64,000 bases of DNA from Streptomyces sp. NBC_00691 (GTDB taxonomy: Bacteria; Actinomycetota; Actinomycetes; Streptomycetales; Streptomycetaceae): NCBI RefSeq assembly GCF_036226665.1, contig NZ_CP109007.1:3512501-3576500 (forward strand), in the 5' to 3' direction. A program made the position numbers and the translations under genes. How positions within the stretch are numbered: position 1 is the first letter of the stretch; every line of letters begins with the position of its first letter. Shown one piece after another: positions 43,967 through 52,528 of the stretch. A model generated the notes under the pieces. It was not told the DNA's origin and did no database searches. It saw only the letters and a list, made by a program, of their open reading frames with translations.

Positions 43967-44739
43967 GCGTCCGGGTCGAGCGGGACAAGGAGTCCGGCGT
44001 CGCCGTCGTCACCCTCGACCGGGCCGGGAAGCACAACGCGATCACCCTGGACATGGCCCGCGAACTGGGCGCCGTCTGGCGGGGTTTCCGGTACGAGGAC
44101 GAGGTCCGCGCGATCGTCGTCACCGGGGCCGGCGGGCGGGCCTTCTGCACCGGCATCGACCGCACCGCCGTGGGGAACGTGCCGCAGCCCTCGTCCCCCT
44201 ACACGATCGACGACCCGCTCCTCACGATCGGCCCCAAGGCGAACGACCTGTGGAAGCCGGTCGTCTCCGCCGTCGAGGGGATGGCCTGCGGCGGGGCGTT
44301 CTACCTGCTCGGCGAGTCGGAGTTCCTGGTCGCGGGGGAGGACGCCACGTTCTTCGACCCGCACACCACGTACGGCATGGTCAGCGCCTTCGAGACCGTC
44401 CACATGGCGCAGCGGATGCCGTACGGGGAGATCGCCCGGATGGCCCTGATGGGCAGCGCCGAACGGATCTCGGCCCGGCGGGCGTACGAGACGGGCCTCG
44501 TCTCCGAGCTGACCCCGCCCGGCGGCGCGCTGGCCGCCGCGTGCGAGGCCGCCGCGGTCGTCGCGAGCCACCCGACGGAGGCCGTGCAGGGGACGGTCCG
44601 GGCGCTCTGGTCGGTGAAGGAGGCCGCCCGGGCCCAGGCCCTGGCGCACGCGCCGCACCTGGTCGCCCTGGGCAACCTGCCGCCGGACCGGCAGGCGGAA
44701 CTGTTCGGCAGGCGAGGGGCGGGGTTCAGGACGAGGTAG
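43963..44739 (+). CDS. Enoyl-CoA hydratase/isomerase family protein
   Basis: A 258-residue crotonase-fold protein. Typical parts: VAVVTLDRAGKHNAITLDMA, oxyanion segment GGRAFCTGIDRT and PVVSAVEGMACGGAFYLLGE. The acidic residues that hydrate the double bond in classical enzymes are not clearly matched, so isomerase or C-C hydrolase activity is possible. The ATG overlaps the DUF35 stop (ATGA). Last gene of the Ltp-DUF35-ECH operon, and its end overlaps the convergent lipoprotein-like gene by 14 bases. Confidence 0.88.
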   Translation: MSVRVERDKESGVAVVTLDRAGKHNAITLDMARELGAVWRGFRYEDEVRAIVVTGAGGRAFCTGIDRTAVGNVPQPSSPYTIDDPLLTIGPKANDLWKPVVSAVEGMACGGAFYLLGESEFLVAGEDATFFDPHTTYGMVSAFETVHMAQRMPYGEIARMALMGSAERISARRAYETGLVSELTPPGGALAAACEAAAVVASHPTEAVQGTVRALWSVKEAARAQALAHAPHLVALGNLPPDRQAELFGRRGAGFRTR

Positions 44740-45337
44740 GCGACGGGGTGGCGGTGGAGGGGGTGGCGCCCGGCGCCTCGCCCTCGACGAAGGCGACGCA
44801 CTCCTTCACCTGACCGACGGTCCCGGGGTGGGCCATCCCGACCTCGAAGGTCTTCGTGCCCCGGCGCTCGACCGTGATCGTCGTCTCGGCCTTGTCCACC
44901 ACCTTGTAGGCGGCGCCCCTGAACTCCACGACGACCCGGTAGGTCTTCTCCTCCCACGCGTCCGAGGTGATCCTCAGCGTGGTCGTGGTGTCCGCCTTGC
45001 GGGCCGGCTTGCCCTTGCGCTTCTTCTGCGCGGGCTTCACGCAGTCGACGGTGGAGACACGGACGTCCGCGGTCGGCGTGGCCGTCGGCGTGGGGTCGTA
45101 CGTGTACTCGTCGGCGGCGCTGTTGCCGCCCGAGCCGCTATAGTCGTCGTTGCTCTTCTCGTCGCTGGAGCAGCCGCCGCCCGAGTCGTCGTCCGAGTGA
45201 CCCCGGCTCTTGCTCTTGCCGCTCTTGCTCTTCCCGCTGCCGCCACCACTGCTGCTGCCGTGGCCGGTGTGGAAACCGGTCAGCGCCAGCACCACCACCG
45301 TGAGCGTCGCCGCGAGCTTCAGGCGTGTGCGTACCAT
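44726..45337 (-). CDS. Secreted protein with Ser/Gly/Lys-rich linker
   Basis: A 203-residue exported protein with an N-terminal signal/anchor (MVRTRLKLAATLTVVVLALT), a low-complexity linker rich in Ser, Gly, Lys and Asp, and a C-terminal beta-rich domain with two cysteines (VSTVDCVKP, VKECVAF). ATG at 45337. I do not recognise the family; the fold looks like small immunoglobulin-like domains. It overlaps the end of the enoyl-CoA hydratase gene by 14 bases. Confidence 0.6.
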   Translation of the reverse strand: MVRTRLKLAATLTVVVLALTGFHTGHGSSSGGGSGKSKSGKSKSRGHSDDDSGGGCSSDEKSNDDYSGSGGNSAADEYTYDPTPTATPTADVRVSTVDCVKPAQKKRKGKPARKADTTTTLRITSDAWEEKTYRVVVEFRGAAYKVVDKAETTITVERRGTKTFEVGMAHPGTVGQVKECVAFVEGEAPGATPSTATPSPTSS

Positions 45338-45460
45338 CGCCGCCCCGTCCTCCCTGTCGTGTCCGCGCCACTTTAGCGGCGGCCGGTGGCCGCGTGGCGG
45401 GCCCCCCGCGGCGGGCGTAGCGTCGGGAGCGGGAGCCGGACCGCCAAGGAGGCCGCATCG

Positions 45461-46069
45461 ATGATCCGCAACGTCGCCGGCTCGGTCCTGGCCCTCGCCG
45501 GAGCGACGGCCGCCGTCTGGAGCCCCTTCCGTGCCTGGTACGACGGCCGTCACGGACGCGACTACGCGATCGACGAGCTGTTCACCGGCATCACCGACGC
45601 CAAGGGCGAGCTGCTCGGCTCGATGCTCGCGCCCTTCCTCTTCGCCGCCCTCCTGACCCTCCTCGGAGTGGTGCTGCGCTCCCGGCTGCTCGTCGCGTTC
45701 GCCGGGCTCGTCGTCCTCGGCTTCACCGTCCTGTGGATGGTGCGGGTCGGGCAGGCGGAGGGCGGCCTCACGATCGGCGGCGACGGTGCGGGGCTCGGCG
45801 ACGGGGTCGCGAACGCCTTCGGCGGCGGGATCCTGCTGCTCCTCGGCGCGCTCGTCATGTCGGGCAGGTCCCGCCCGCCGCACCATGCGGACCGGCCGCC
45901 GCGGCCCACCCACCCCACGCTCGACGGGCCGCCCCCGGAAGACCCGTCCACCCTCGAGGAGCCGCGCGCGCACCCGGGGGCCTCGGCGCCCTACGCCGCG
46001 ACGCAGACCTACGACGTACCGGCCGGGGACCCGGAGCGGGAACGGGGAGACCCGCCGCCGAAGAGCTGA
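45461..46069 (+). CDS. Small integral membrane protein
   Basis: A 202-residue protein with about four hydrophobic segments (near residues 5-25, 50-70, 75-95 and 118-138) and a Pro-rich cytoplasmic C-terminal tail (HHADRPPRPTHPTLDGPPP). RBS AAGGAGG before the ATG. Family unknown. It converges with afsK, with 51 bases between. Confidence 0.6.
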   Translation: MIRNVAGSVLALAGATAAVWSPFRAWYDGRHGRDYAIDELFTGITDAKGELLGSMLAPFLFAALLTLLGVVLRSRLLVAFAGLVVLGFTVLWMVRVGQAEGGLTIGGDGAGLGDGVANAFGGGILLLLGALVMSGRSRPPHHADRPPRPTHPTLDGPPPEDPSTLEEPRAHPGASAPYAATQTYDVPAGDPERERGDPPPKS

Positions 46070-46120
46070 GGCGCCTCGGGGCGGGTCCCTGTCCGTGCGC
46101 CGGGCGGCCCGACGGCCGGG

Positions 46121-48580
46121 TCACCGAGCGGCGGCCCCCCGGCCCGTGGCCGTGCCCTTGACCGCGTCGAGCGCGTACACGCAGCGGTCCTTGCTGCAGG
46201 CGTACACGACCCCGTTCCGCACCACCGGCGAGCCGGTGATCTCGCCGCCGGTGGCCAGCTTCCAGCGCAGCTGCCCGCCGGTCGCGTCCAGGGTGTAGAG
46301 GACATGGTCGGCCGAGCCGAAGTGCACCCGGCCGTCGGCGACGACGGGCGAGCCGACCAGTTCGCCGCCCGCCGCGAACCGCCACCGGGGCGTGCCGGTG
46401 ACGGCGTCGAGCGTGTACAGCGCGCTGCCGCTGCCGACGTGGACGTTGCCGTCGGCGACGAGGACCGGCTCGGTCGACTGGCGCGGCTCGGTCGCGATGC
46501 GCCAGCGGTCCTGACCGCTGGTGGCGTCGAGGGCGTACACCGTGCCGAGGTGGTCGGAGAGGTACACCCCGCCGCCGGTGACCGCCGGGCCCGGCGCGAA
46601 CGCGGGCGGGGAGGTGAAGACGGCCGGCGCCTCGAAGTGCCAGCGGACATGACCTGCGGCGATGTCGATCGACAGGACCCGTGTCCCGGCGGAGACGTAC
46701 ACACAGCCGTCCTCGGCCGGGGCGACCCGGACCGGCACGTTGGCACAGGAGGCGGCGTCGCCGATCGGGTAGGACCAGCGCTCCGCCCCGGTGCGGGCGT
46801 CGAGGGCCTGGAGCCGGGCGTCCCGCCACACGTACACGGTGTCGCCGTGCACGGCGGGGCCCGCCTCCGGGGTCTCGAAGTCGGTCTGCGCGCCGGTGAT
46901 CTCCCACAGCTTGGCGCCGTTGGAGGCCTCCCAGCCCTGCACGCCGCCGCCCCGCGTGCCGGTGACGACGGTGCCCCGGTCGACCTGGAGCGAGTACACC
47001 CAGGCGTCCGTCCGCAGCCGCCAGCGCTCGGCGCCGTCGGTCGCGTCGAGGGCGTAGAGCGTGGGCCCGTCGGAGGCGTGGATGCGGCCCGAGGCGACGG
47101 CCATGGACCAGGCCACGTCCCGGGTCTTGAACTGGCGCCGGCCGCTGCCGGTGTCCAGCGCGTGTACCTCGAAAGAGGTCACGTACAACAGGTCGCCGTC
47201 CACGACCGGGGTACCCCAGACGTCGTTCGACATCCGGAAGCGCCACGGCCGCCAGGGCCCGGGCTCGGCCGGCGCGGCCTGCTCGGAGCCCTGTGGCGGC
47301 ACGTTGACCGGGCGGGAGCCGGGCGGCGGGCCGGGCTCCCCGGCGTAGGAACCGGCGTACGAGCCGTGGTCCGCGCCGTGCGGGCCGCCGCCGGGCGGAC
47401 GGATCCAGCCGGTCGCCGGGCCCGCGTCGGCGCTCCGGCCGACGGCGAGCGCCGCACGGGTGTCGGCGACCCGGGGGCCGGGGCCGATCGGTACGGTCGC
47501 GCCCCCGAGGCGTACGGGACCGCCCGAGCTCTCGGAGGGCCCCGCGTGCCGGCCGCCGCCGACGGGCGCGGGCTCGGCGTGCCGGCCCCCGGCCCCGTGG
47601 GGCGCGGGCTCGGGGAAGCGCGGGTCGCCGCCGGGCCCCCGGGGCGGACGCGGCGGCATCGGCGGCGCGGTCGACGCCGGAGCCGGGCGCCCGCCGCGGC
47701 GGGTCTCGATCATGTCGGTGGCGCTCCGCGGCAGCCAGGCCGAGGCCGTGCCGCTGTCGTCGCTGCCGGGTCCGAAGAGATGCGGGGCCAGCTGGGCCTG
47801 GAGGTCGGCCGGGGTGGGCCGGCGGCTGACGTCCATCTGCATGCAGGCGTCGATGAGGGGCCGCAGCTCGTCGGGCAGGCCCTCCAGGTCCGGGCCCTCG
47901 CGGAGCAGCATGAAGACGGTCTCGACCGGGTTGGCGCCGTGGAACGGCGCGTGGCCGGTGGCGGCGAAGACCAGCATCGAGCCCAGCGAGAAGACGTCGC
48001 TCGCGCCGGTGACGCTGCGGGAGTCACGGGCCTGCTCGGGCGACATGTAGGCCGGGGTGCCGACGGCGACGTTGGTCATGGTCAGGCGCGTGTTGGAGAC
48101 GCCCGACGCGATGCCGAAGTCGATCACCCGGGGGCCGTCCTCGACGACGAGGACGTTGGAGGGCTTGAGGTCACGGTGGACCAGGCCCGCGCCGTGGATG
48201 GACTGCAGGGCCTCGGCGACACCGGCGGCCAGCCAGCGCACGGCCTGGGCCGGGAGCGGTCCGCACTCGTTCACTATCTCTTCGAGCGAGGGCGCGGGGA
48301 CGTACGCGGTCGCGAGCCAGGGCACGGCGGCCCGCGGGTCGGCGTCCACGACGGCGGCCGTGTAGAAGCCGGAGACCGCCCGCGCGGCCTCCACCTCACG
48401 GGTGAAGCGGACCCGGAACAGCTGGTCCTCAGCGAGCTCCGTGCGCACGGTCTTGATCGCCACGCGCCGGCCCGAGGCCGAGCGCGCGAGATAGACCAGG
48501 CCCATTCCGCCCGCGCCGAGCCGGCCCAGCACCTCGAAGGGCCCGATACGTCTCGGGTCGTGCTGCGTCAGCTGTTCCAC
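46121..48580 (-). CDS. afsK: AfsK Ser/Thr protein kinase with PQQ-like beta-propeller
   Basis: An 819-residue kinase. N-terminal domain (about 11-275): GAGGMG loop, AIK lysine at 43, HRDLKPSN at 135-142, DFG at 154-156, activation loop [10 protein letters not shown]. The Thr at 167 matches the reported autophosphorylation site Thr168 of S. coelicolor AfsK (from memory). After a Pro/Gly-rich linker, the C-terminal part (about 450-819) has PQQ/YVTN-type propeller repeats ([30 protein letters not shown]), a probable ligand sensor. AfsK phosphorylates AfsR and also influences polar growth. GTG at 48580 after GGAGGTGG. Confidence 0.95.
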   Translation of the reverse strand: MEQLTQHDPRRIGPFEVLGRLGAGGMGLVYLARSASGRRVAIKTVRTELAEDQLFRVRFTREVEAARAVSGFYTAAVVDADPRAAVPWLATAYVPAPSLEEIVNECGPLPAQAVRWLAAGVAEALQSIHGAGLVHRDLKPSNVLVVEDGPRVIDFGIASGVSNTRLTMTNVAVGTPAYMSPEQARDSRSVTGASDVFSLGSMLVFAATGHAPFHGANPVETVFMLLREGPDLEGLPDELRPLIDACMQMDVSRRPTPADLQAQLAPHLFGPGSDDSGTASAWLPRSATDMIETRRGGRPAPASTAPPMPPRPPRGPGGDPRFPEPAPHGAGGRHAEPAPVGGGRHAGPSESSGGPVRLGGATVPIGPGPRVADTRAALAVGRSADAGPATGWIRPPGGGPHGADHGSYAGSYAGEPGPPPGSRPVNVPPQGSEQAAPAEPGPWRPWRFRMSNDVWGTPVVDGDLLYVTSFEVHALDTGSGRRQFKTRDVAWSMAVASGRIHASDGPTLYALDATDGAERWRLRTDAWVYSLQVDRGTVVTGTRGGGVQGWEASNGAKLWEITGAQTDFETPEAGPAVHGDTVYVWRDARLQALDARTGAERWSYPIGDAASCANVPVRVAPAEDGCVYVSAGTRVLSIDIAAGHVRWHFEAPAVFTSPPAFAPGPAVTGGGVYLSDHLGTVYALDATSGQDRWRIATEPRQSTEPVLVADGNVHVGSGSALYTLDAVTGTPRWRFAAGGELVGSPVVADGRVHFGSADHVLYTLDATGGQLRWKLATGGEITGSPVVRNGVVYACSKDRCVYALDAVKGTATGRGAAAR

Positions 48581-48717
48581 TTGCCTGCCACCTCCCCGTA
48601 CGGGCCATGAGGGTACGGCCCCGTGGCCCTGATTCTTCCTGTCCGAGGGCCCGGTTGCGAACCCGGGGGCGGATCGGGGTGTCACAGCTCATATCGGAGC
48701 CATCCGGAGCGGAAGCC

Positions 48718-49503
48718 TCACCTCGTGCCGGACGGCTCCGAGAGGACCGCGAAGCGCGCGCCCTGGTTGTCGTGGAGGACGGCGATACGGCCGTGCGGGG
48801 TGTCGAAGGCAGGGGTGGCGACCCGGCCGCCGAGCCGGACGGTGGTCTCGCAGGCCTCGTCGCAGTCGTCGACGGCGAAGTACACGAGGACGTGTCCGGG
48901 CATCTCGGCGGGGAAGTCGTCGCTGATGACGGCGCGGCCGCCGAAGGCGCTGTCGTCGCCGGTCCGGGAGCCGGGGGGCGACCAGACGCGGTAGTCGAAG
49001 CCGGCGGCCCTGCCCTCCTCGTCGGCGTCGGCCTGGCGGCCGAGGTAGCCGAAGACGGTGGCGTAGAAGGTGTCGACGGCGCCGGGACGGCGCGTGTACA
49101 CCTCCATCCAGCAGAAGGAGCCCGGTCGGCCGGTCGTCTCGAAGCCGTTGTCGTCGCCGGACTGGCGGAGGCCGAAGACGGCGCCGCCGGGGTCGGCCGC
49201 GAGCGCGAGGACGCCGAAGGGACCGACGGGGTAGGGGTCCATGACCATCTGGCCGCCGGCGTCCCTGATCCGGGCGGCGAGGGTGCCGGCGTTCTCGGTG
49301 GCGAGGTAGACGGTCCAGGTGGTGGGCATGCGGCCGTCGCGCTTGGGGAGGAGGCCGGCGACGCGGCGCCCGTCGAGGAGGGCCTCGTCGCGGTCGGGGT
49401 CGAAGGTCCAGCCGAAGAGCTCGCCGTAGAAGCGCTTGCCCGCCTCGAGGTCGGGGAGCTGTGCGTCCACCCAGCAGGGGGTGCCCTCAGTGCGTACGGC
49501 CAT
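48718..49503 (-). CDS. VOC-family (glyoxalase-like) protein, two domains
   Basis: A 261-residue protein with two vicinal-oxygen-chelate domains (about residues 5-120 and 128-258), as in bleomycin-resistance/hydroxylase (Cfp30B) proteins of actinobacteria. Signature parts: TPCWVDAQLPDLEAGKRFYG with ELFGW, and GSFCWMEVYTRRPGAVDTFY. ATG at 49503 (an ATG two codons earlier is possible). Divergent from the TetR gene across a 398-base gap; the ligand is unknown. Confidence 0.88.
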   Translation of the reverse strand: MAVRTEGTPCWVDAQLPDLEAGKRFYGELFGWTFDPDRDEALLDGRRVAGLLPKRDGRMPTTWTVYLATENAGTLAARIRDAGGQMVMDPYPVGPFGVLALAADPGGAVFGLRQSGDDNGFETTGRPGSFCWMEVYTRRPGAVDTFYATVFGYLGRQADADEEGRAAGFDYRVWSPPGSRTGDDSAFGGRAVISDDFPAEMPGHVLVYFAVDDCDEACETTVRLGGRVATPAFDTPHGRIAVLHDNQGARFAVLSEPSGTR

Positions 49504-49901
49504 GTCCACACGCTAGGTCGGCGGAAACCGCCCCGCAGCGTCTCACGGCACCCCGAAATACGAACAAAATGGCGATTTATCGGGGCGGAACCCTTGGGAC
49601 AGTTGAGTTGTCCACCGAAGTTGTCCACAGGCTGTTCATAAGCCTATTCGGGTACGGGAATCCCGCGGCCCCGGTACGGGGATCCCGCCGGTCCGCGTAC
49701 GAAGACCCCGCGGCCCCGGCACCGGGATCCCCTCGGCCTCCCTCCCACCCCGCCACGAGTGGCGTGATCCCGCCCCTCCCCTTCACCGGAGTGCCCGCGG
49801 AGACACGCGTGCCCACCTCGGAGAACACGAGTGGCAGGGGGGTGCACCCCATTTGCAGTCGGCCGAATCGCGCGCCGACACCCCCTCGGTAAGCTGACGG
49901 C
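49504..49901. other. Non-coding gap with DnaA-box-like sites and repeats
   Basis: This 398-base divergent intergenic region contains two matches to the Streptomyces DnaA box, TTGTCCACC (49608-49616) and TTGTCCACA (49621-49629), 13 bp apart. Two similar G+C blocks follow (near 49662-49692 and 49707-49735), each reading CCCGCGGCCCCGG then GGGATCCC. No convincing gene is present. Confidence 0.45.
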
Positions 49902-50549
49902 ATGACAGGACAAGTACGCACCGTCGACGGCCGCGTGGCCGGACGACGCGGCCAGGCGACGCGGCAGAAGCTGCTCGACTGCCTCGGTGAGATGCTCAGC
50001 TCCTCGCCCTACCGGGACGTCAAGGTCATCGATGTGGCCCGGAAGGCGGGTACTTCACCCGCGACGTTCTATCAGTACTTCCCGGACGTCGAGGGAGCCG
50101 TTCTCGAGATCGCGGAGGAAATGGCCAAGGAGGGAGCCGGGTTGACCGAGCTGGTCTCCGGCCGCTCCTGGGTCGGCAAGGCCGGCTGGCAGACCTCCGA
50201 GGAACTCGTCGAAGGCTTCCTGGACTTCTGGCGGAAGCACGACGCCATCCTCCGGGTGGTGGACCTCGGCGCCGCGGAGGGCGACAAGCGGTTCTACAAG
50301 ATCCGCATGAAGATCCTGAACTCGGTCACCAACTCCCTCACGGACGCGGTGAAGGAGCTCCAGGCCAAGGGCAAGGTCGACAAGGAGGTCAGCCCCGCCG
50401 CCATGGCCGGCTCGCTCGTGGCGATGCTGGCCGCGGTCGCCGGCCACCAGAAGGGCTTCACGACCTGGGGCGTGAAGCAGGCCGAACTCAAGCCCAATCT
50501 GGCCCTGTTGGTGCATCTGGGCATCACCGGCAAGAAGCCGACCAGATAG
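49902..50549 (+). CDS. TetR-family transcriptional regulator
   Basis: A 215-residue regulator: N-terminal helix-turn-helix (residues 18-65: RQKLLDCLGEMLSSSPYRDV, then VIDVARKAGTSPATFYQYFP) and a ligand-binding helical domain. ATG at 49902. It sits near afsK and precedes the acyl-CoA dehydrogenase/thiolase genes, with a terminator between. It is one of two TetR genes in the window and a candidate, not proven, regulator of the CTGACGGNCCGTCAG sites; no copy of that motif is seen in its own promoter, which argues against autoregulation through it. Confidence 0.92.
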   Translation: MTGQVRTVDGRVAGRRGQATRQKLLDCLGEMLSSSPYRDVKVIDVARKAGTSPATFYQYFPDVEGAVLEIAEEMAKEGAGLTELVSGRSWVGKAGWQTSEELVEGFLDFWRKHDAILRVVDLGAAEGDKRFYKIRMKILNSVTNSLTDAVKELQAKGKVDKEVSPAAMAGSLVAMLAAVAGHQKGFTTWGVKQAELKPNLALLVHLGITGKKPTR

Positions 50550-50581
50550 GCCCACCCCCTCTCCTCCACCCGTCCTGTCGT

Positions 50582-50624
50582 CGACGCCGACGGCGGCCCG
50601 CCCCTCGGACCGCCGTCGGCGTCG
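50582..50624. terminator. Terminator between the TetR and Ddn genes
   Basis: CGACGCCGACGGCGG (50582-50596) pairs perfectly with CCGCCGTCGGCGTCG (50610-50624), 15-bp stem with 13-nt loop, between convergent genes. Confidence 0.85.
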
Positions 50625-50704
50625 CCGTGTCCGGACGAGCCTGCGACACCGCCGCACGGGCACCATCCCCGCGGCCGGTGGTGGCCGCGCCCACGGGGCG
50701 GAGG

Positions 50705-51175
50705 TCACCGGCGGCTCAGCCGGAAGAGCCTGATCTCGCGCTCGATCCGTGCCTGGTACGTGGCGTACGGCGGCCAGAACTCCAGTGCCGCCCGCCAGGC
50801 CTCCGCGCGCTCCTCCCCCGCCAGGAGCCGGGCCCGTACGGGGATGTCCTCGCCCTTCCAGTTCACCTCGACGTCCGGATGGGCGAGCAGGTTCGCCGTC
50901 CACGCCGGGTGACCCGGGCGCCCGAAGTTGGAGCCGACGAGCAGCCAGCCGCCGTCCGGCTCCGGCATGCAGGCGAGCGGGGTGACCCGGGGCAGCCCGC
51001 TCCTCGCGCCCCGCGCGGTGAGCACGACACCGGGCAGCATCTGGGCGCTGAGCAGCACCTTTCCCCTGGTCAGCCGGTGCACCGCCTTGTCCATGGCGGG
51101 CACGACGTGCGGCCCTATCCGGGCGAATGTCCTCGTCGAGGACATCTTCTGCATCAGCCTGCGTCCGACCGGCAT
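50705..51175 (-). CDS. Ddn-family F420(H2)-dependent nitroreductase-like protein
   Basis: A 156-residue split-beta-barrel protein of the deazaflavin-dependent nitroreductase (Ddn) family: VVLTARGARSGLPRVTPLAC, LVGSNFGRPGHPAWTANLLA and HPDVEVNWKG are characteristic. Members reduce quinones, enones or nitro groups with F420H2. Its ATG follows immediately after the stop codon of the acyl-CoA dehydrogenase gene, so the two are translated together. Confidence 0.92.
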   Translation of the reverse strand: MPVGRRLMQKMSSTRTFARIGPHVVPAMDKAVHRLTRGKVLLSAQMLPGVVLTARGARSGLPRVTPLACMPEPDGGWLLVGSNFGRPGHPAWTANLLAHPDVEVNWKGEDIPVRARLLAGEERAEAWRAALEFWPPYATYQARIEREIRLFRLSRR

Positions 51176-52423
51176 CTACGCCGCCACCTCTCCGAAGAGT
51201 CCGGTCCGTTCCGCCGCGCGGGCGCGGAGCCGCCGCGCGGGCCCGAAGAGCAGTTCGTCGGAGGCGGCCCGCTTGAAGAAGAGGTGCGCCTCGTGTTCCC
51301 AGGTGAAGCCGATGCCGCCGTGGAGCTGGATGGACTCGCCCGCGGTGGCGTGGAGCGCCTCCAGGGCGTGGGCGAGCGCGAGCGGCCCGCTGTCGGGCCC
51401 GGGTCCGGGTTCCCTGGCCGCGCAGGCGGTGAGGGAGCGGGCGGCCTCGACCTGGACGTACAGGTCGGCGAGGCGGTGCTTGACCGCCTGGAAGGAGCCG
51501 ACGGGCCGGCCGAACTGTTCGCGGGCGCCGACGTGGGCGACGGTCCGGTCGAGGGCCTCCCCGGCCGCGCCGACGGCCTCGGCGGCCAGCATGACGGCGG
51601 CGGCGCGGCCGGTGACGGCGAGCGCGCCGAGGACGTCGGCCGGTTCCTCGCCGAGGAGTTCGGCCTCGGTGTCCCTGAACTGGACGGTGGCCTGGGTCCG
51701 GGTGGAGTCCAGGGTGGCCTGCCGGGTGCGGACCAGTCCGGCGGCCTGCGGCGACCCCGCCCGTACGAGGAAGAGCAGGGTGCGGCTGCGGGCGAAGCCT
51801 CCGGCGTGGGCGGCGACGATCAGCAGTCCGGCGCTGTGCCCGTCGAGGACCTGGCCGGCCTCGCCGTACAGCCGCCAGGCTCCGTCGACCGCGCGGGCCT
51901 GGACACCGCCGGCGCGGCCGCCGCCGGACCAGTCCTCGGCGGTGTTGTCGCCGGTGAGGCCGAGGGCGAGGGCGAGTGAGCCGCCGGGGACGGCGAGGGC
52001 GCAGGTCAGGCTGCCGTCGGCGAGCCTGGGGAGGAGCGCGGCGCGCTGCTCGGGGGTGCCGAGGGCGGCGAGGAGCGGGGCCGCGAGGACGCTGGTCGCG
52101 AGGAGCGGGGAGGGGGCGAGGGCGCGGCCGGCCTCCTCGCAGGCGAGGGCGAGTTCGGCGGGCCCGCAGCCGACTCCGCCGTACTCCTCGGGGAGGGCGA
52201 GCCCGGCGACGCCGAGGGTGCCGGACATCCGGGCCCAGAGGTCGGGGTCGTATCCCTGGGGGGTGGCGGTGGCCGCGCGGTTCTCCTGCGGTCCGGCCCG
52301 TTCGGCGAGCAGGGCGCGCAGGGTGCGGCGGATCTCCTGCTGCTCCTCGGTGAGCGGGGCTGCGGGCGAGGCGGCGAGCGGGGCGGTTCCGGCGGCGTGC
52401 GCTGCGCTGTCGGCGGCGTCCAT
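51176..52423 (-). CDS. Acyl-CoA dehydrogenase
   Basis: A 415-residue FAD enzyme of the acyl-CoA dehydrogenase family: GVAGLALPEEYGGVG in the N-domain, REQFGRPVGSFQAVKHRLAD and IQLHGGIGFTWEHEAHLFFKR in the C-domain. The sequence IGFTWEHEAHLFFKRA resembles FadE-type subunits of steroid degradation, some of which work as alpha2beta2 heteromers. The cofactor region of the middle domain is weakly conserved, so a partner subunit may be needed. First gene of the pair with Ddn, behind a shared operator. Confidence 0.88.
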   Translation of the reverse strand: MDAADSAAHAAGTAPLAASPAAPLTEEQQEIRRTLRALLAERAGPQENRAATATPQGYDPDLWARMSGTLGVAGLALPEEYGGVGCGPAELALACEEAGRALAPSPLLATSVLAAPLLAALGTPEQRAALLPRLADGSLTCALAVPGGSLALALGLTGDNTAEDWSGGGRAGGVQARAVDGAWRLYGEAGQVLDGHSAGLLIVAAHAGGFARSRTLLFLVRAGSPQAAGLVRTRQATLDSTRTQATVQFRDTEAELLGEEPADVLGALAVTGRAAAVMLAAEAVGAAGEALDRTVAHVGAREQFGRPVGSFQAVKHRLADLYVQVEAARSLTACAAREPGPGPDSGPLALAHALEALHATAGESIQLHGGIGFTWEHEAHLFFKRAASDELLFGPARRLRARAAERTGLFGEVAA

Positions 52424-52439
52424 GAGACTCCCTCCGTTT

Positions 52440-52524
52440 CTGACGGTGCGTCATGCTAGGCCCGCTTGGGGCCGGTTGCCAGAGTCGCGCCGGTTCCGTT
52501 CACATCAATCTGATGTACCGTCAG
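52440..52524. promoter_or_regulatory. Shared operators, sites 9 and 10 (divergent promoter)
   Basis: CTGACGGTGCGTCAT (52440-52454) lies just before the acyl-CoA dehydrogenase start (-), and CTGATGTACCGTCAG (52510-52524) ends four bases before the thiolase-like start (+). Centres are 70 bp apart in the 105-base gap. The second site so close to the ATG suggests a leaderless or very short-leader mRNA. Confidence 0.7.
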
Positions 52525-52528
52525 ATTT

